DNA of 64,000 bases. Origin: Petrolisthes cinctipes (taxonomy: Eukaryota > Arthropoda > Malacostraca > Decapoda > Porcellanidae). Each line of letters begins with the position of its first letter. The stretch's first letter is position 1. The translations under genes were made by a program, and so were the position numbers. Location: positions 2,295,501 to 2,359,500 of the forward strand of contig JAWQEG010000167.1 in NCBI GenBank assembly GCA_033782935.1, in the 5' to 3' direction. Below are positions 1 to 12,900 of the stretch, one piece after another. Below the pieces are notes generated by a model. That model worked only from the letters and a program-made list of their open reading frames with translations. It searched no databases and was not told where the DNA came from.

Positions 1-155
1 TTTGGAGCCTGAATTTGGGATATAAACGGGTGCAGAAGAGGCATGCACATATTGACTTTAGGCACCTACAAGATCGATTTTCAGTATGTTTTGGGCCTGT
101 ATTTTGAAAATACTCTAACACGGAGTAAGCATGTACAGATCGCTTCTGGGACCCC

Positions 156-302
156 AAAATATCGAATTTTCGGGTGTTTGGAGCCTGAATTTGAGATATC
201 GACTTTAAGCACCTAAAATATCGATTTTTAGCATGTTTTGGGCCTATATTTTGAAAATATTCTAGCACCGAGTAGGCATGTACAGATCGCTTCTGGGACC
301 CC
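156..302 (+). repeat. 147-bp monomer variant (29-bp deletion in half 1)
   Basis: Half 1 is only 59 bp here (156-214) and half 2 is intact (215-302). The sequence passes directly from GAGATAT to CGACTTT, omitting the AAACGGGTACAG...CACATAT segment. That segment is flanked by ATAT on both sides, so loss between two short direct repeats explains the exact 29-bp size. The same form recurs throughout both arrays, usually with the half-2 variant TTGAAAATATTCTAGCACCG on the left. Confidence 0.9.
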
Positions 303-390
303 AAAATATCGAATTCTCGTGTGTTTTGAGCCTGAATTTGAGATATAAACGGGTACAGAATATACATGCACATATTGACTTTCGGCACCT
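303..390 (+). repeat. Half-monomer 1 (88 bp)
   Basis: This is the first of two paralogous halves of the 176-bp unit. It starts AAAATATCGA, passes through GTTTTGAGCCTGAATTTGAG, ATATAAACGG and GCATGCACATATTGAC, and ends at the GGCACCT box. In consensus it aligns without gaps to half 2 at 59 of 88 positions by my hand count, most strongly at positions 1-10, 21-30 and 61-70. It carries the region removed in 147-bp monomers. Confidence 0.82.
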
Positions 391-478
391 AAAATATCGA
401 TTGTTAGCATGTTTTGGGCATGCATTTTGAAAATACTCTAACACGGAGTAGGCATGTTCAGATCGCTTCTGGGACCCC
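391..478 (+). repeat. Half-monomer 2 (88 bp)
   Basis: This is the second paralogous half. It starts AAAATATCGAT (a ClaI site, ATCGAT, in most copies), continues AGCATGTTTTGGGC, TTTGAAAATACTCTAACA and GGCATGTTCAGATCGC, and ends GGGACCCC. The shared skeleton with half 1 is AAAATATCGA, GTTTTGRGCCTG, GCATG.ACA and a final GGG..CC. It carries the 18-bp region missing in 158-bp monomers. Confidence 0.82.
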
Positions 479-636
479 AAAATATTGAATTCTCGGGTGT
501 TTTGAGCCTGAATTTGAGATATAAACGGGTACAGAAGATACATGCACATATTGAATTTGGGCACCTAAAATATCGATTTTCAGCAAGTTTTGGGCCTGTA
601 TCTGAGTAGGCATGTACAAATCGCTTCTGGGACCCC
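479..636 (+). repeat. 158-bp monomer variant (18-bp deletion in half 2)
   Basis: Half 1 is intact (479-566) and half 2 is 70 bp (567-636). GGGCCTGTAT is joined straight to CTGAGTAGGC, omitting TTTGAAAATACTCTAACA. The same form appears in the right array as CTACTCAGATACAGG, for example at about 43,720-43,736. Confidence 0.9.
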
Positions 637-1117
637 AAAATATCGAATTTTCGGGTGTTTGGAGCCTGAATTTGAGATATCTACTTTAAGCACCTAAAAT
701 ATCGATTTTTAGCATGTTTTGGGCCTATATTTTGAAAATATTCTAGCACCGAGTAGGCATGTACAGATCGCTTTTGGGACCCCAAAATATCGAATTCTCG
801 TGTGTTTTGAGCCTGAATTTGAGATATAAACGGGTACAGAATATACATGCACATATTGACTTTCGGCACCTAAAATATCGATTGTTAGCATGTTTTGGGC
901 ATGCATTTTGAAAATACTCTAACACGGAGTAGGCATGTACAGATCGCTTCTGAGACCCCAAAATATTGAATTCTAGGGTGTTTTGAGCCTGAATTTGAGA
1001 TATAAACGGGTACAGAAGATACATGCACATATTGACTTTGGGCACCTAAAATATCGATTTTCAGCATGTTTTGGGCCTGTATCTGAGTAGGCATGTACAG
1101 ATCGCTTCTGGGACCCC

Positions 1118-4100
1118 AAAATATCGAATTTTCGGGTGTTTGGAGCCTGAATTTGAGATATCGTCTTTGGGCACCTAAAATATAGATTTTTAGCATGTTT
1201 TGGGCCTATATTTTGTAAATATTCTAGCACCGAGTAGGCATGTACAGATCGCTTCTGGGACCCCAAAATATCGAGTTTTCGTGTGTTTGGAGCCTGTATT
1301 TGATTATATAAACGGGTACAGGAGATGCATGCACATATTGACTTTGGACACCTAAAATATTGATTTTCAGCAGGTTTTAGGCCTGTATTTTGAAAACACT
1401 CTAACATGGAGTAAGCATGTACAGATCGCTTTTGGGACCCCAAAATATCGTATTTTCGGGTGTTTTGAGCCTGAATTTGAGATATAAACGGGTACAGAAG
1501 ATGCATGCACATATTGACTTTGGGCACGTAAAATATCGATTATCAGGATGTTTTGGGCCTGTATTTTGAAAATACTCTAACATGGAGTAGGCATGTACAG
1601 ATCGCTTCTAGGACCCCAAAATATCGAATTTTTCGGGTGTTTTGGGCCTGAATTTGAGATATCGACTTTGGCCACCTAAAATATCAATTTTTAGCATGCT
1701 TTTGGGCATATATTTTGAAAATATTCTAGCAGTGAAAAGGCATGTACAGATCGCTTCTGGGACTCCAAAATATCGAGTTTTCTGGTGTTTGGAGCCTGCA
1801 TTTGAGATATAAACGTGTGCAGAAGATGAAAACTCATATTTACTTTGGGCACCTAAAATATCGATTTTCAGCACGTTTGGGCCTGTATCTGAGTAGGCAT
1901 GTAGAGATCGCTTCTGGGACCCCAAAATATCGAATTTTCGTGTGTTTGGAGCCTGAATTTAAGATATAAACGGGTGCAGAAGAGGCATGCACATATTGAC
2001 TTTAGGCACCTACAAGATCGATTTTCATTATGTTTTGGGCCTGTAATTTGAAAATACTCTAACACTGAGTAGGCATGTACAGATCGCTTCTGGGACCCCA
2101 AAATATTGAATTCTCGGGTGTTTTGAGCCTGAATTTGAGATATAAACGGGTACAGAAGATACATGCACATATTGACTTTGGGCACCTAAAATATCGATTT
2201 TCAGCAAGTTTTGGGCCTGTATCTGAGTAGGCATGTACAGATCGCTTCTGGGACCCCAAAATATTGAGTTTTCTGGTGTTTGGAGCCTGAATTTGAGATA
2301 AAAACGGGGACAGAAGATACATGCACATATCGACTTTTGGGCACCTAAAAGATCGATTTTCATTATGTTTTGGGCCTGTAATTTGAAAATACTCTAACAC
2401 GGAGTAGGCATGTACAGATCGCTTTTGGGACCCCAAAATATCGAGTTTTCGTGTGTTTTGGGCCTGAATTTGAGATTTCGACTTTGGGCACCTAAAATTT
2501 CTATTTTTAGCATGTTTTGGGCATATATTTTGAAAATATTCTAGCACCGAGTAGGCATGTACAGATCGCTTCTGGGACCCCAAAATATTCTCGGGTGTTT
2601 TGAGCCTGAATTTGAGATATAAACGGGTACAGAATATACATGCACATATTGACTTTCGGCACCTAAAATATCGATTTTTAGCATGTTTTGGGCATGCATT
2701 TTGAAAATACTCTAACACGGAGTAGGCATGTACAGATCGCTTCTGGGACCCCAAAATATTGAATTCTCGGGTGTTTTGAGCCTGAATTTGAGATATAAAC
2801 GGGTACAGAAGATACATGCACATATTGACTTTGGGCACCTAAAATATCGATTTCCAGCAAGTTTTGGGCCTGTATCTGAGTAGGCATGTACAAATCGCTT
2901 CTGGGACCCCAAAATATCGAATTTTCGGGTGTTTGGAGCCTGAACTTGAGATATCGACTTTGGGCACCTAAAATATTGATTTTTAGCATGTTTTGGACCT
3001 ATATTTTGAAAATATTCTAGCACCGAGTAGGAATGTACAGATCGCTTCTGGGACCCCAAAATATCGAATTCTCTGGTGTTTTGAGCCTGAATTTGAGATA
3101 TAAACGGGTACAGAAGATGCATGCACATATTGACTTTGGGCACCTAAAATATCGATTTTCAGCATGTTTTGGGCCTGTATCTGAGTAGGCATGTACAGAT
3201 CGCTTCTGGGACCCCAAAATATCGAATTTTTGGGTGTTTAGAGCCTGAATTTGAGATATCGACTTTGGGCACCTAAAATATTGATTTTTAGCATGTTTTG
3301 GACCTATATTTTGAAAATATTCTAGCACCGAGTAGGAATGTACAGATCGCTTCTGGGACCCCAAAATATCGAATTTTTGGGTGTTTGGAGCCTGAATTTG
3401 AGATAAAAACGGGTACAGAAGATACATGCACATATCGACTTTTGGGCACCTAAAAGATCGATTTTCATTATGTTTTGGGCCTGTAATTTGAAAATACTCT
3501 AACACTGAGTAGGCATGTACAGATCGCTTCTGGGACCCCAAAATATTGAATTCTCGGGTGTTTTGAGCCTGAATTTGAGATATAAACGGGTACAGAAGAT
3601 ACATGCACATATTGACTTTGGGCACCTAAAATATCGATTTTTAGCATGTTTTGGGCCTGTATTTTGAAAATACTCTAACACGGAGTAAGCATGTACAGAT
3701 CGCTTCTGGGACCTCAAAATATCGAATTTTCGGGTTTTTTGAGCCTGAATTTGAGATATAAACGGGCACAGAAGATGCATGAACATATCGACATTGGACA
3801 CTTAAAATATCGATATTTAGCATGTTTTGAGCCTATATTTTGAAAACATTCTAGCACTGACTAGGCATGTACAGATCGCTTCTGGGACCCCAAAATATCG
3901 AATTTTCGGGTGTTTGGAGCCTGAATTTGAGATATCGACTTTGGGCACCTAAAATATCGATTTTTAGCATGTTTTGGGCCTATATTTTGAAAATATTCTA
4001 GCACCGAGTAGGCATGTACAGATCGCTTCTGGGACCCAAAAATATCGAATTTTCGTGTGTTTGGAGCCTGAATTTGATTATATAAACGAGTACAGGAGAT

Positions 4101-7100
4101 GCATGCACATATTGACTTTGGACACCTAAAATATTGATTTTCAGCAGGTTTTAGGCCTGTATTTTGAAAACACTCTAACACGGAGTAAGCATGAACAGAT
4201 CGCTTTTGGGACCCCAAAATATCGAATTTTCGGGTGTTTTGAGCCTGAATTTGAGATATAAACGGGTACAGAAGATGCATGCACATATTGACTTTGGGCA
4301 CGTAAAATATCGATTATCAGGATGTTTTGGGCCTGTATTTTGAAAATACTCTAACATGGAGTAGGCATGTACAGATCGCTTCTAGGACCCCAAAATATCG
4401 AATTTTTCGGGTGTTTTGCGCCTGAATTTGAGATATCGACTTTGGGCACCTAAAATATCAATTTTTAGCATGCTTTTGGGCATATATTTTGAAAATATTC
4501 TAGCAGTGAGTAGGCATGTACAGATCGCTTCTGGGACTCCAAAATATCGAGTTTTCTGGTGTTTGGAGCCTCCATTTGAAATATAAACGTGTGCAGAAGA
4601 TGCAAACTCATATTCACTTTGGGCGCCTAAAATATCGATTTTCAGCACGTTTGGGCCTGTATCTGGGTAGGCATGTAGAGATCGCTTCTGGGACCCCAAA
4701 ATATCGAATTTTCGTGTGTTTGGAGCCTGAATTTGGGATATAAACGGGTGCAGAAGAGGCATGCACATATTGACTTTAGGCACCTACAAGATCGATTTTC
4801 AGTATGTTTTGGGCCTGTATTTTGAAAATACTCTAACACGGAGTAAGCATGTACAGATCGCTTCTGGGACCCCAAAATATCGAATTTTCGGGTGTTTGGA
4901 GCCTGAATTTGAGATATCGACTTTAAGCACATAAAATATCGATTTTTAGCATGTTTTGGGCCTATATTTTGAAAATATTCTAGCACCGAGTAGGCATGTA
5001 CAGATCGCTTCTGGGACCCCAAAATATCGAATTCTCGGGTGTTTTGAGCCTGAATTTGAGATATAAACGGGTACAGAATATACATGCACATATTGACTTT
5101 CGGCACCTAAAATATCGATTTTTAGCATGTTTTGGGCATGCATTTTGAAAATACTCTAACACGGAGTAGGCATGTACAGATCGCTTCTGGGACCCCAAAA
5201 TATCGAATTTTCGGGTGTTTGGAGCCTGAACTTGAGATATCGACTTTGGGCACCTAAAATATTGATTTTTAGCATGTTTTGAACCTATATTTTGAAAATA
5301 TTCTAGCACCGAGTAGGAATGTACAGATCGCTTCTGGGACCCCAAAATATCGAATTCTCTGGTGTTTTGAGCCTGAATTTGAGATATAAACGGGTACAGA
5401 AGATGCATGCACATATTGACTTTGGGCACCTAAAATATCGATTTTTAGCATGTTTTGGGCATGCATTTTGAAAATACTCTAACACGGAGTAGGCATGTAC
5501 AGATCGCTTCTGGGACCCCAAAATATTGAATTCTCGGGTGTTTTGAGCCTGAATTTGAGATATAAACGGGTACAGAAGATACATGCACATATTGACTTTG
5601 GGCACCTAAAATATCGATTTTCAGCATGTTTTGGGCCTGTATCTGAGTAGGCATGTACAGATCGCTTCTGGGACCCCAAAATATCGAATTTTCGGGTGTT
5701 TGGAGCCAGAATTTGAGATATCGACTTTGGGCACCTAAAATATTGATTTTTAGCATGTTTTGGACCTATATTTTGAAAATATTCTAGCACCGAGTAGGAA
5801 TGTACAGATCGCTTCTGGGACCCCAAAATAACGAATTTTTGGGTGTTTGGAGCCTGAATTTGAAATAAAAACGGGTACAGAAGATACATGCACATATCGA
5901 CTTTTGGGCACCTAAAAGATCGATTTTCATTATGTTTTGGGCCTGTAATTTGAAAATACTCTAAAACTGAGTAGGCATGTACAGATCGCTTCTGGGACCC
6001 CAAAATATTGAATTCTCGGGTGTTTTGAGCCTGAATTTGAGATATAAACGGGTACAGAAGATACATGCACATATTGACTTTGGGCACCTAAAATATCGAT
6101 TTTTAGCATGTTTTGGGCCTGTATTTTGAAAATACTCTAACACGGAGTAAGCATGTACAGATCGCTTCTGGGACCCCAAAATATCGAATTTTCGGGTTTT
6201 TTGAGCCTGAATTAAAGATATAAACGGGCACAGAAGATGCATGAACATATCGACTTTGGACACTTAAAATATCGATTTTTAGCATGTTTTGAGCCTATAT
6301 TTTGAAAACATTTTAGCACTGACTAGGCATGTACAGATCGCTTCTGAGACCCAAAAATATCGAATTTTCGGGTGTTTTGAAGTTAAATTTGGGATATAAA
6401 CGGGTGCAGAAAATGCATACACATATTGACTTTGGGCACCCAAAATATTGATTTTTAGCATGTTTCGAGCCTATATTTTGAAAATATTGTAGCACTGAGT
6501 AGGCATATACAGATCGCTTCTGGGACCCCAAAATATCGAATTTTCGGGTGTTTGGAGCCTGAATTTGAGATATAAACGGGTACAGAAGATGCATGCACAT
6601 ATCGACTTTGGACACTTAAAATATCGATTTTTAGCATGTTTCGAGCCTATATTTTGAAAATATTATAGCACTGAGTAGGCATGTACAGATCGCTTCTGGG
6701 ACCCCAAAATATCGAATTTTCGGGTGTTTGGAGCCTGAATTTGAGATATCGACTTTGGGCACCTAAAATATCGATTTTTAGCATGTTTTGGGCCTATATT
6801 TTGAAAATATTCTAGCACCGAGTAGGCATGTACAGATCGCTTCTGGGACCCCAAAATATCGAATTTTCGTGTGTTTGGAGCCTGAATTTGATTATATAAA
6901 CGGGTACAGGAGATGCATGCACATATTGACTTTGGACACCTAAAATATCGATTTTCAGCAGGTTTTAGGCCTGTATTTTGAAAACAATCTAACACGGAGT
7001 AAGCATGTACAGATCGCTTTTGGGACCCCAAAATATCAAATTTTCGGGTGTTTTGAGCCTGAATTTGAGATATAAACGGGTACAGAAGATACATGCACAT

Positions 7101-9990
7101 ATTGACTTTGGGCACCTAAAATATCGATTTTCAGCAAGTTTTGGGCCTGTATCTGAGTAGGCATGTACAAATCGCTTCTGGGACCCCAAAATATCGAATT
7201 TTCGGGTGTTTGGAGCCTGAACTTGAGATATCGACTTTGGGCACCTAAAATATTTATTTTTAGCATGTTTTGGACCTATATTTTGAAAATATTCTAGCAC
7301 CGAGTAGGAATGTACAGATCGCTTCTGGGACCCCAAAATATCGAATTCTCTGGTGTTTTGAGCCTGAATTTGAGATATAAACGGGTACAGAAGATGCATG
7401 CACATAATGACTTTGGGCACCTAAAATATCGATTTTTAGCATGTTTTGGGCATGCATTTTGAAAATACTCTAACACGGAGTAGGCATGTACAGATCGCTT
7501 CTGGGACCCCAAAATATTGAATTCTCGGGTTTTTTGAGCCTGAATTTGAGATATAAACGGGTACAGAAGATACATGCACATATTGACTTTGGGCACCTAA
7601 AATATCGATTTTCAGCATGTTTTGGGCCTGTATCTGAGTATGCATGTACAGATCGCTTCTGGGACCCCAAAATATCGAATTTTCGGGTGTTTGGAGCCTG
7701 AATTTGAGATAAAAACGGGTACAGAAGATACATGCACATATCGACTTTTGGGCACCTAAAAGATCGATTTTCATTATGTTTTGGGCCTGTAATTTGAAAA
7801 TACTCTAACACTGAGTAGGCATGTACATATCGCTTCTGGGACCCCAAAATATTGAATTCTCGGGTGTTTTGAGCCTGAATTTGAGATATAAACGGGTACA
7901 GAAGATACATGCACATATTGACTTTGGGCACCTAAAATATCGATTTTTAGCATGTTTTGGGCCTGTATTTTGAAAATACTCTAACACGGAGTAAGCATGT
8001 ACAGATCGCTTCTGGGACCCCAAAATATCGAATTTTCGGGTTTTTTGAGCCTGAATTAGAGATATAAACGGGCAAAGAAGATGCATGAACATATCGACTT
8101 TGGACACTTAAAATATCGATTTTTTGCATGTTTTGAGCCTATATTTTGAAAACATTCTAGCACTGACTAGGCATGTACAGATCGCTTCTGAGACCCAAAA
8201 ATATCGAATTTTCGGATTTTTTGAAGTTGAATTTGGGATATAAACGGGTGCAGAAAATGAATACACATATGACTTTGGGCACCCAAAATATTGATTTTTA
8301 GCATGTTTCGAGCCTATATTTTGAAAATATTATAGCACTGAGTAGGCATGTACAGATCGCTTCTGGGACCCCAAAATATCGAATTTTCGGGTGTTTGGAG
8401 CCTGAATTTGAGATATCGATTTTAACCACCTAAAATATCGATTTTTAGCATGTTTTGGGCCTATATTTTGAAAATATTCTAACACCGAGTAGGCATGTAC
8501 AGATCGCTTCTGGGACCCCAAAATATCGAATTCTCGGGTGTTTTGAGCCTGAATTTGAGATATAAATGGGTACAGAATATACATGCACATATTGACTTTC
8601 GGCACCTAAAATATCGATTTTTAGCATGTTTTGGGCATGCATTTTGAAAATACTCTAACACGGAGTAAGCATGTACAGATCGCTTCTGGGACCCCAAAAT
8701 ATTGAATTCTCGGGTGTTTTGAGCCTGAATTTGAGATATAAACGGGTACAGAAGATACATGCACATATTGACTTTGGGCACCTAAAATATCGATTTTCAG
8801 CAAGTTTTGGGCCTGTATCTGAGTAGGCATGTACAAATCGCTTCTGGGACCCCAAAATATCGAATTTTCGGGTGTTTGGAGCCTGAACTTGAGATATCGA
8901 CTTTGGGCACCTAAAATATTGATTTTTAGCATGTTTTGGACCTATATTTTGAAAATATTCTAGCACCGAGTAGGAATGTACAGATCGCTTCTGGGACCCC
9001 AAAATATTGAATTCTCGGGTGTTTTGAGCCTGAATTTGAGATATAAACGGGTACAGAAGATACATGCACATATTGACTTTGGGCACCTAAAATATCGATT
9101 TTCAGCATGTTTTGGGCCTGTATCTGAGTAGGCATGTACAGATCGCTTCTGGGACCCGAAAATATTGAGTTTTCTGGTGTTTGGAGCCTGAATTTGAGAT
9201 AAAAACGGGTACAGAAGATACATGCACATATCGACTTTTGGGCACCTAAAAGATCGATTTTCATTATGTTTTGGGCCTGTAATTTGAAAATACTCTAACA
9301 CGGAGTAGGCATGTACAGATCGCTTTTGGGACCCCAAAATATCGAGTTTTCGTGTGTTTTGGGCCTGAATTTGAGATATCGACTTTGGGCACCTAAAATT
9401 TCAATTTTTAGCATGTTTTGGGCATATATTTTGAAAATATTCTAGCACTGAGTAGGCATGTACAGATCGCTTATGGGACTCCAAAATTTCGAATTTTCGG
9501 GTGTTTTGAGCCTGAATTTGAGATATAAACGGGTACAGAAGATGCATGCACATATTGACTTTGGGCACGTAAAATATCGATTATCAGGATGTTTTTGGCC
9601 TGTATTTTGAAAATACTCTAACATGGAGTAGGCATGTACAGATCGCTTCTAGGACCCCAAAATATCGAATTTTTCGGGTGTTTTGGGCCTGAATTTGAGA
9701 TATCGACTTTGGGCACCTGAAATATCAATTTTTAGCATGCTTTGGGCATATATTTTGAAAATATTCTAGCAGTGAGTAGGCATGTACAGATCGTTTCTGG
9801 GACTCCAAAATATCGAGTTTTCTGGTGTTTGGAGCCTGCATTTGAGATTTAAACGGGTGTAGAAGATGCATACTCATATTTACTTTGGGCACCTAAAATA
9901 TCGATTTTCAGCATGTTTGGGCCTGTATCTGAGTAGGCATGTAGAGATCGCTTCTGGGATCCCAAAATATCGAATTTTCGTGTGTTTGGA
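1118..9990 (+). repeat. Left array, irregular mosaic of re-used blocks
   Basis: Monomers here are ordered as a mosaic. A block at about 1,094-2,020 recurs at about 3,868-4,794 (offset 2,774). It includes a GATTATATAAACG variant (near 1,302 and 4,076) and a GCACGTAAAATATCGATTA variant. A block around 3,017-3,870 recurs near 5,479-6,330 (offset 2,462), and its end recurs again near 7,805-8,170, marked by CACTTAAAATATCGAT and CACTGACTAGG. A rare TGTAGAGATCGC variant marks 1,899, 4,673 and 9,940. One monomer near 2,581-2,590 lacks about 5 bp. No non-satellite sequence is present. Confidence 0.85.
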
Positions 9991-12900
9991 GCCTTAATTT
10001 GAGATATCGACTTTGGGCACCTAAAATATTGATTTTTAGCATGTTTTGGACCTATATTTTGAAAATATTCTAGCACCGAGTAGGAATGTACAGATCGCTT
10101 CTGGGACCCTTAAATATCGAATTCTCGGGTGTTTTGAGCCTGAATTTGAGATATAAACGGGTACAGAAGATACATGCACATATTGACTTAGGCACCTAAA
10201 ATATCGATTTATAGCATGTTTTGGGCATGCATTTTGAAAATACTCTAACACAGAGTAGGCATGTACAGATCGCTTCTGGGACCCCAAAATATTGAATTCT
10301 CGGGTGTTTTGAGCCTGAATTTGAGATATAAACTGGTACAGAAGATACATGCATATATTGACTTTGGGCACCTAAAATATCGATTTTCAGCATGCTTTGG
10401 GCCTGAATCTGAGTAGGCATGTACAGATCGCTTCTGGGACCCCAAAATATCGAATTTTCTGGTGTTTGGAGCCTGAATTTGAGATATCGACTTTGGGCAC
10501 CTAAAATATTGATCTTAGCATTTTTTGGACCTATATTTTGAAAATATTCTAGCACCGAGTAGGCATGTACAGATCGCTTCTGGGACCCCAAAATATCGAA
10601 TTCTCGGGTGTTTTGAGCCTGAATTTGAGATATAAACGGGTACAGAAAATACATGCACATATTGACTTTGGGCACCTAAAATATCGATTTTCAGCATGTT
10701 TTGGGCCTGAATCTGAGTAGGCATGTACAGATCGCTTCTGGGACCCCAAAATATCGAATTTTCTGTTGTTTGGAGCCTGAATTTGAGATATCGACTTTGG
10801 GCACCTAAAATATTGATTTTAGCATTTTTTGGACCTATATTTTGAAAATATTCTAGCACCGAGTAGGCATGTACAGATCGCTTCTGGGACCCCAAAATAT
10901 CGAATTCTCGGGTGTTTTGAGCCTGAATTTGAGATATAAACGGGTACAGAAAATACATGCACATATTGACTTTCGGCACCTAAAATATCGATTTTTAGCA
11001 TGTTTTGGGAATGCATTTTGAAAATACTCTAACACGGAGTAGGCATGTACAGATCGCTTCTGGGACCCCAAAATATTGAATTTTCGGGTTTTTTGAGCCT
11101 GAATTTGAGATATAAACGGGTACAGAAGATACATGCACATATTGACTTTGGGCACCTAAAATATCGATTTTCAGCAAGTTTTGGGCCTGTATCTGAGTAG
11201 GCATGTACAAATCGCTTCTGGAACCCCAAAATATCGAATTTTCGGGTGTTTGGAGCCTGAACTTGAGATATCTATCGACTTTGGGCACCTAAAATATTGA
11301 TTTTTAGCATGTTTTGGACCTATATTTTGAAAATATTCTAGAACCGAGTAGGAATGTACAGATCGCTTCTGGGACCCCAAAATATCGAATTCTCTGGTGT
11401 TTTGAGCCTGAATTTGAGATATAAACGGGTACAGAAGATGCATGCACATATTGACTTTGTACACCTAAAATATCGATTTTTAGCATGTTTTGGGCATGCA
11501 TTTTGAAAATACTCTAACACGGAGTAGGCATGTACAGATCGCTTCTGGGACCCCAAAATATTGAATTCTCGGGTGTTTTGAGCCTGAATTTGAGATATAA
11601 ACGGGTACAGAAGATACATGCACATATTGACTTTGGGCACCTAAAATATCGATTTTCAGCAGGTTTTGGGCCTGTATCTGAGTAGGCATGTACAGATCGC
11701 TTCTGGGACCCCAAAATATCGAATTTTCGGGTGTTTGGAGCCTGAATTTGAGATATCGACTTTGGGCACCTAAAATATTGATTTTTAGCATGTTTTGGAC
11801 CAATATTTTGAAAATATTCTAGCACCGAGTAGGAATGTACAGATCGCTTCTGGGACCCCAAAATATCGAATTTTTGGGTGTTTGGAGCCTGAATTTGAGA
11901 TAAAAACGGGTACAGAAGATACATGCACATATCAACTTTTGGGCACCTAAAAGATCGATTTTCATTATGTTTTGGGCCTGTAATTTGAAAATACTCTAAC
12001 ACTGAGTAGGCATGTACAGATCGCTTCTGGGACCCCAAAATATTGAATTCTCGGGTGTTTTGAGCCTGAATTTGAGATATAAACGGGTACAGAAGATACA
12101 TGCACATATTGACTTTGGGCACCTAAAATATCGATTTTCAGCAGGTTTTGGGCCTGTATCTGAGTAGGCATGTACAGATCGCTTCTGGGACCCCAAAATA
12201 TCGAATTTTCGGGTGTTTGGAGCCTGAATTTGAGATATCGACTTTGGGCACCTAAAATATTGATTTTTAGCATGTTTTGGACCAATATTTTGAAAATATT
12301 CTAGCACCGAGTAGGAATGTACAGATCGCTTCTGGGACCCCAAAATATCGAATTTTTGGGTGTTTGGAGCCTGAATTTGAGATAAAAACGGGTACAGAAG
12401 ATACATGCACATATCAACTTTTGGGCACCTAAAAGATCGATTTTCATTATGTTTTGGGCCTGTAATTTGAAAATACTCTAACTCTGACTAGGCATGTACA
12501 GGTAGCTTCTGGGACCCCAAAATATTGAATTCTCGGGTGTTTTGAGCCTGAATTTGAGATATAAACGGGTACAGAAGATACATGCACATATTGTCTTTGG
12601 GCACCTAAAATATCGATTTTCAGCAGGTTTTGGGCCTGTATCTGAGTAGGCATGTACAGATCGCTTCTGGGACCCCAAAATATTGAGTTTTCTGGTGTTT
12701 GGAGCCTGAATTTGAGATAAAAACGGGTACAGAAGATACATGCACATATCGACTTTTGGGCACCTAAAAGATCGATTTTCATTATGTTTTGGGCCTGTAA
12801 TTTGAAAATACTCTAACACGGAGTAGGCATGTACAGATCGCTTCTGGGACCTCAAAATATCGAATTTTCGGGTGTTTGGAGCCTGAATTTGAGATATCGA

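Larger units (their letters stand above)
303..478 (+). repeat. Reference full-length monomer, 176 bp
   Basis: This is a clean example of the full unit, phased to start at AAAATATCGA after the CCCC run. It consists of half 1 (303-390) and half 2 (391-478), each exactly 88 bp. GC content of the hand-built consensus is about 40%, with more G than C on this strand. The next unit starts at 479. Only full units of this kind contain the complete AAACGGGTACAG stretch in half 1 and the complete TTTGAAAATACTCTAACA stretch in half 2. Confidence 0.93.
156..1117 (+). repeat. 481-bp trimeric higher-order repeat, two copies
   Basis: The order 147-bp, 176-bp, 158-bp monomer occurs at 156-636 and again at 637-1,117; a third copy begins at 1,118 and then changes. 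Landmarks at 131/612/1,093, 278/759/1,240 and 454/935 are each exactly 481 bp apart. Copies differ by few substitutions, such as CTCGGGTG against CTAGGGTG near 500 and 975. The same trimer order recurs in pieces through the left array. Confidence 0.92.

Noticed and set aside
341..352. TATAAA in GATATAAACGGG as a promoter element
   Set aside because: It occurs in nearly every full monomer as part of AT-rich repeat sequence, with no associated gene or start region.
303..390. CENP-B-box-like sequence around TATCGAATTTTCGGG
   Set aside because: The spacing between the first CG and CGGG is six bases instead of seven, and the required A and leading TTCG are absent. It resembles the motif only by containing CG and CGGG.
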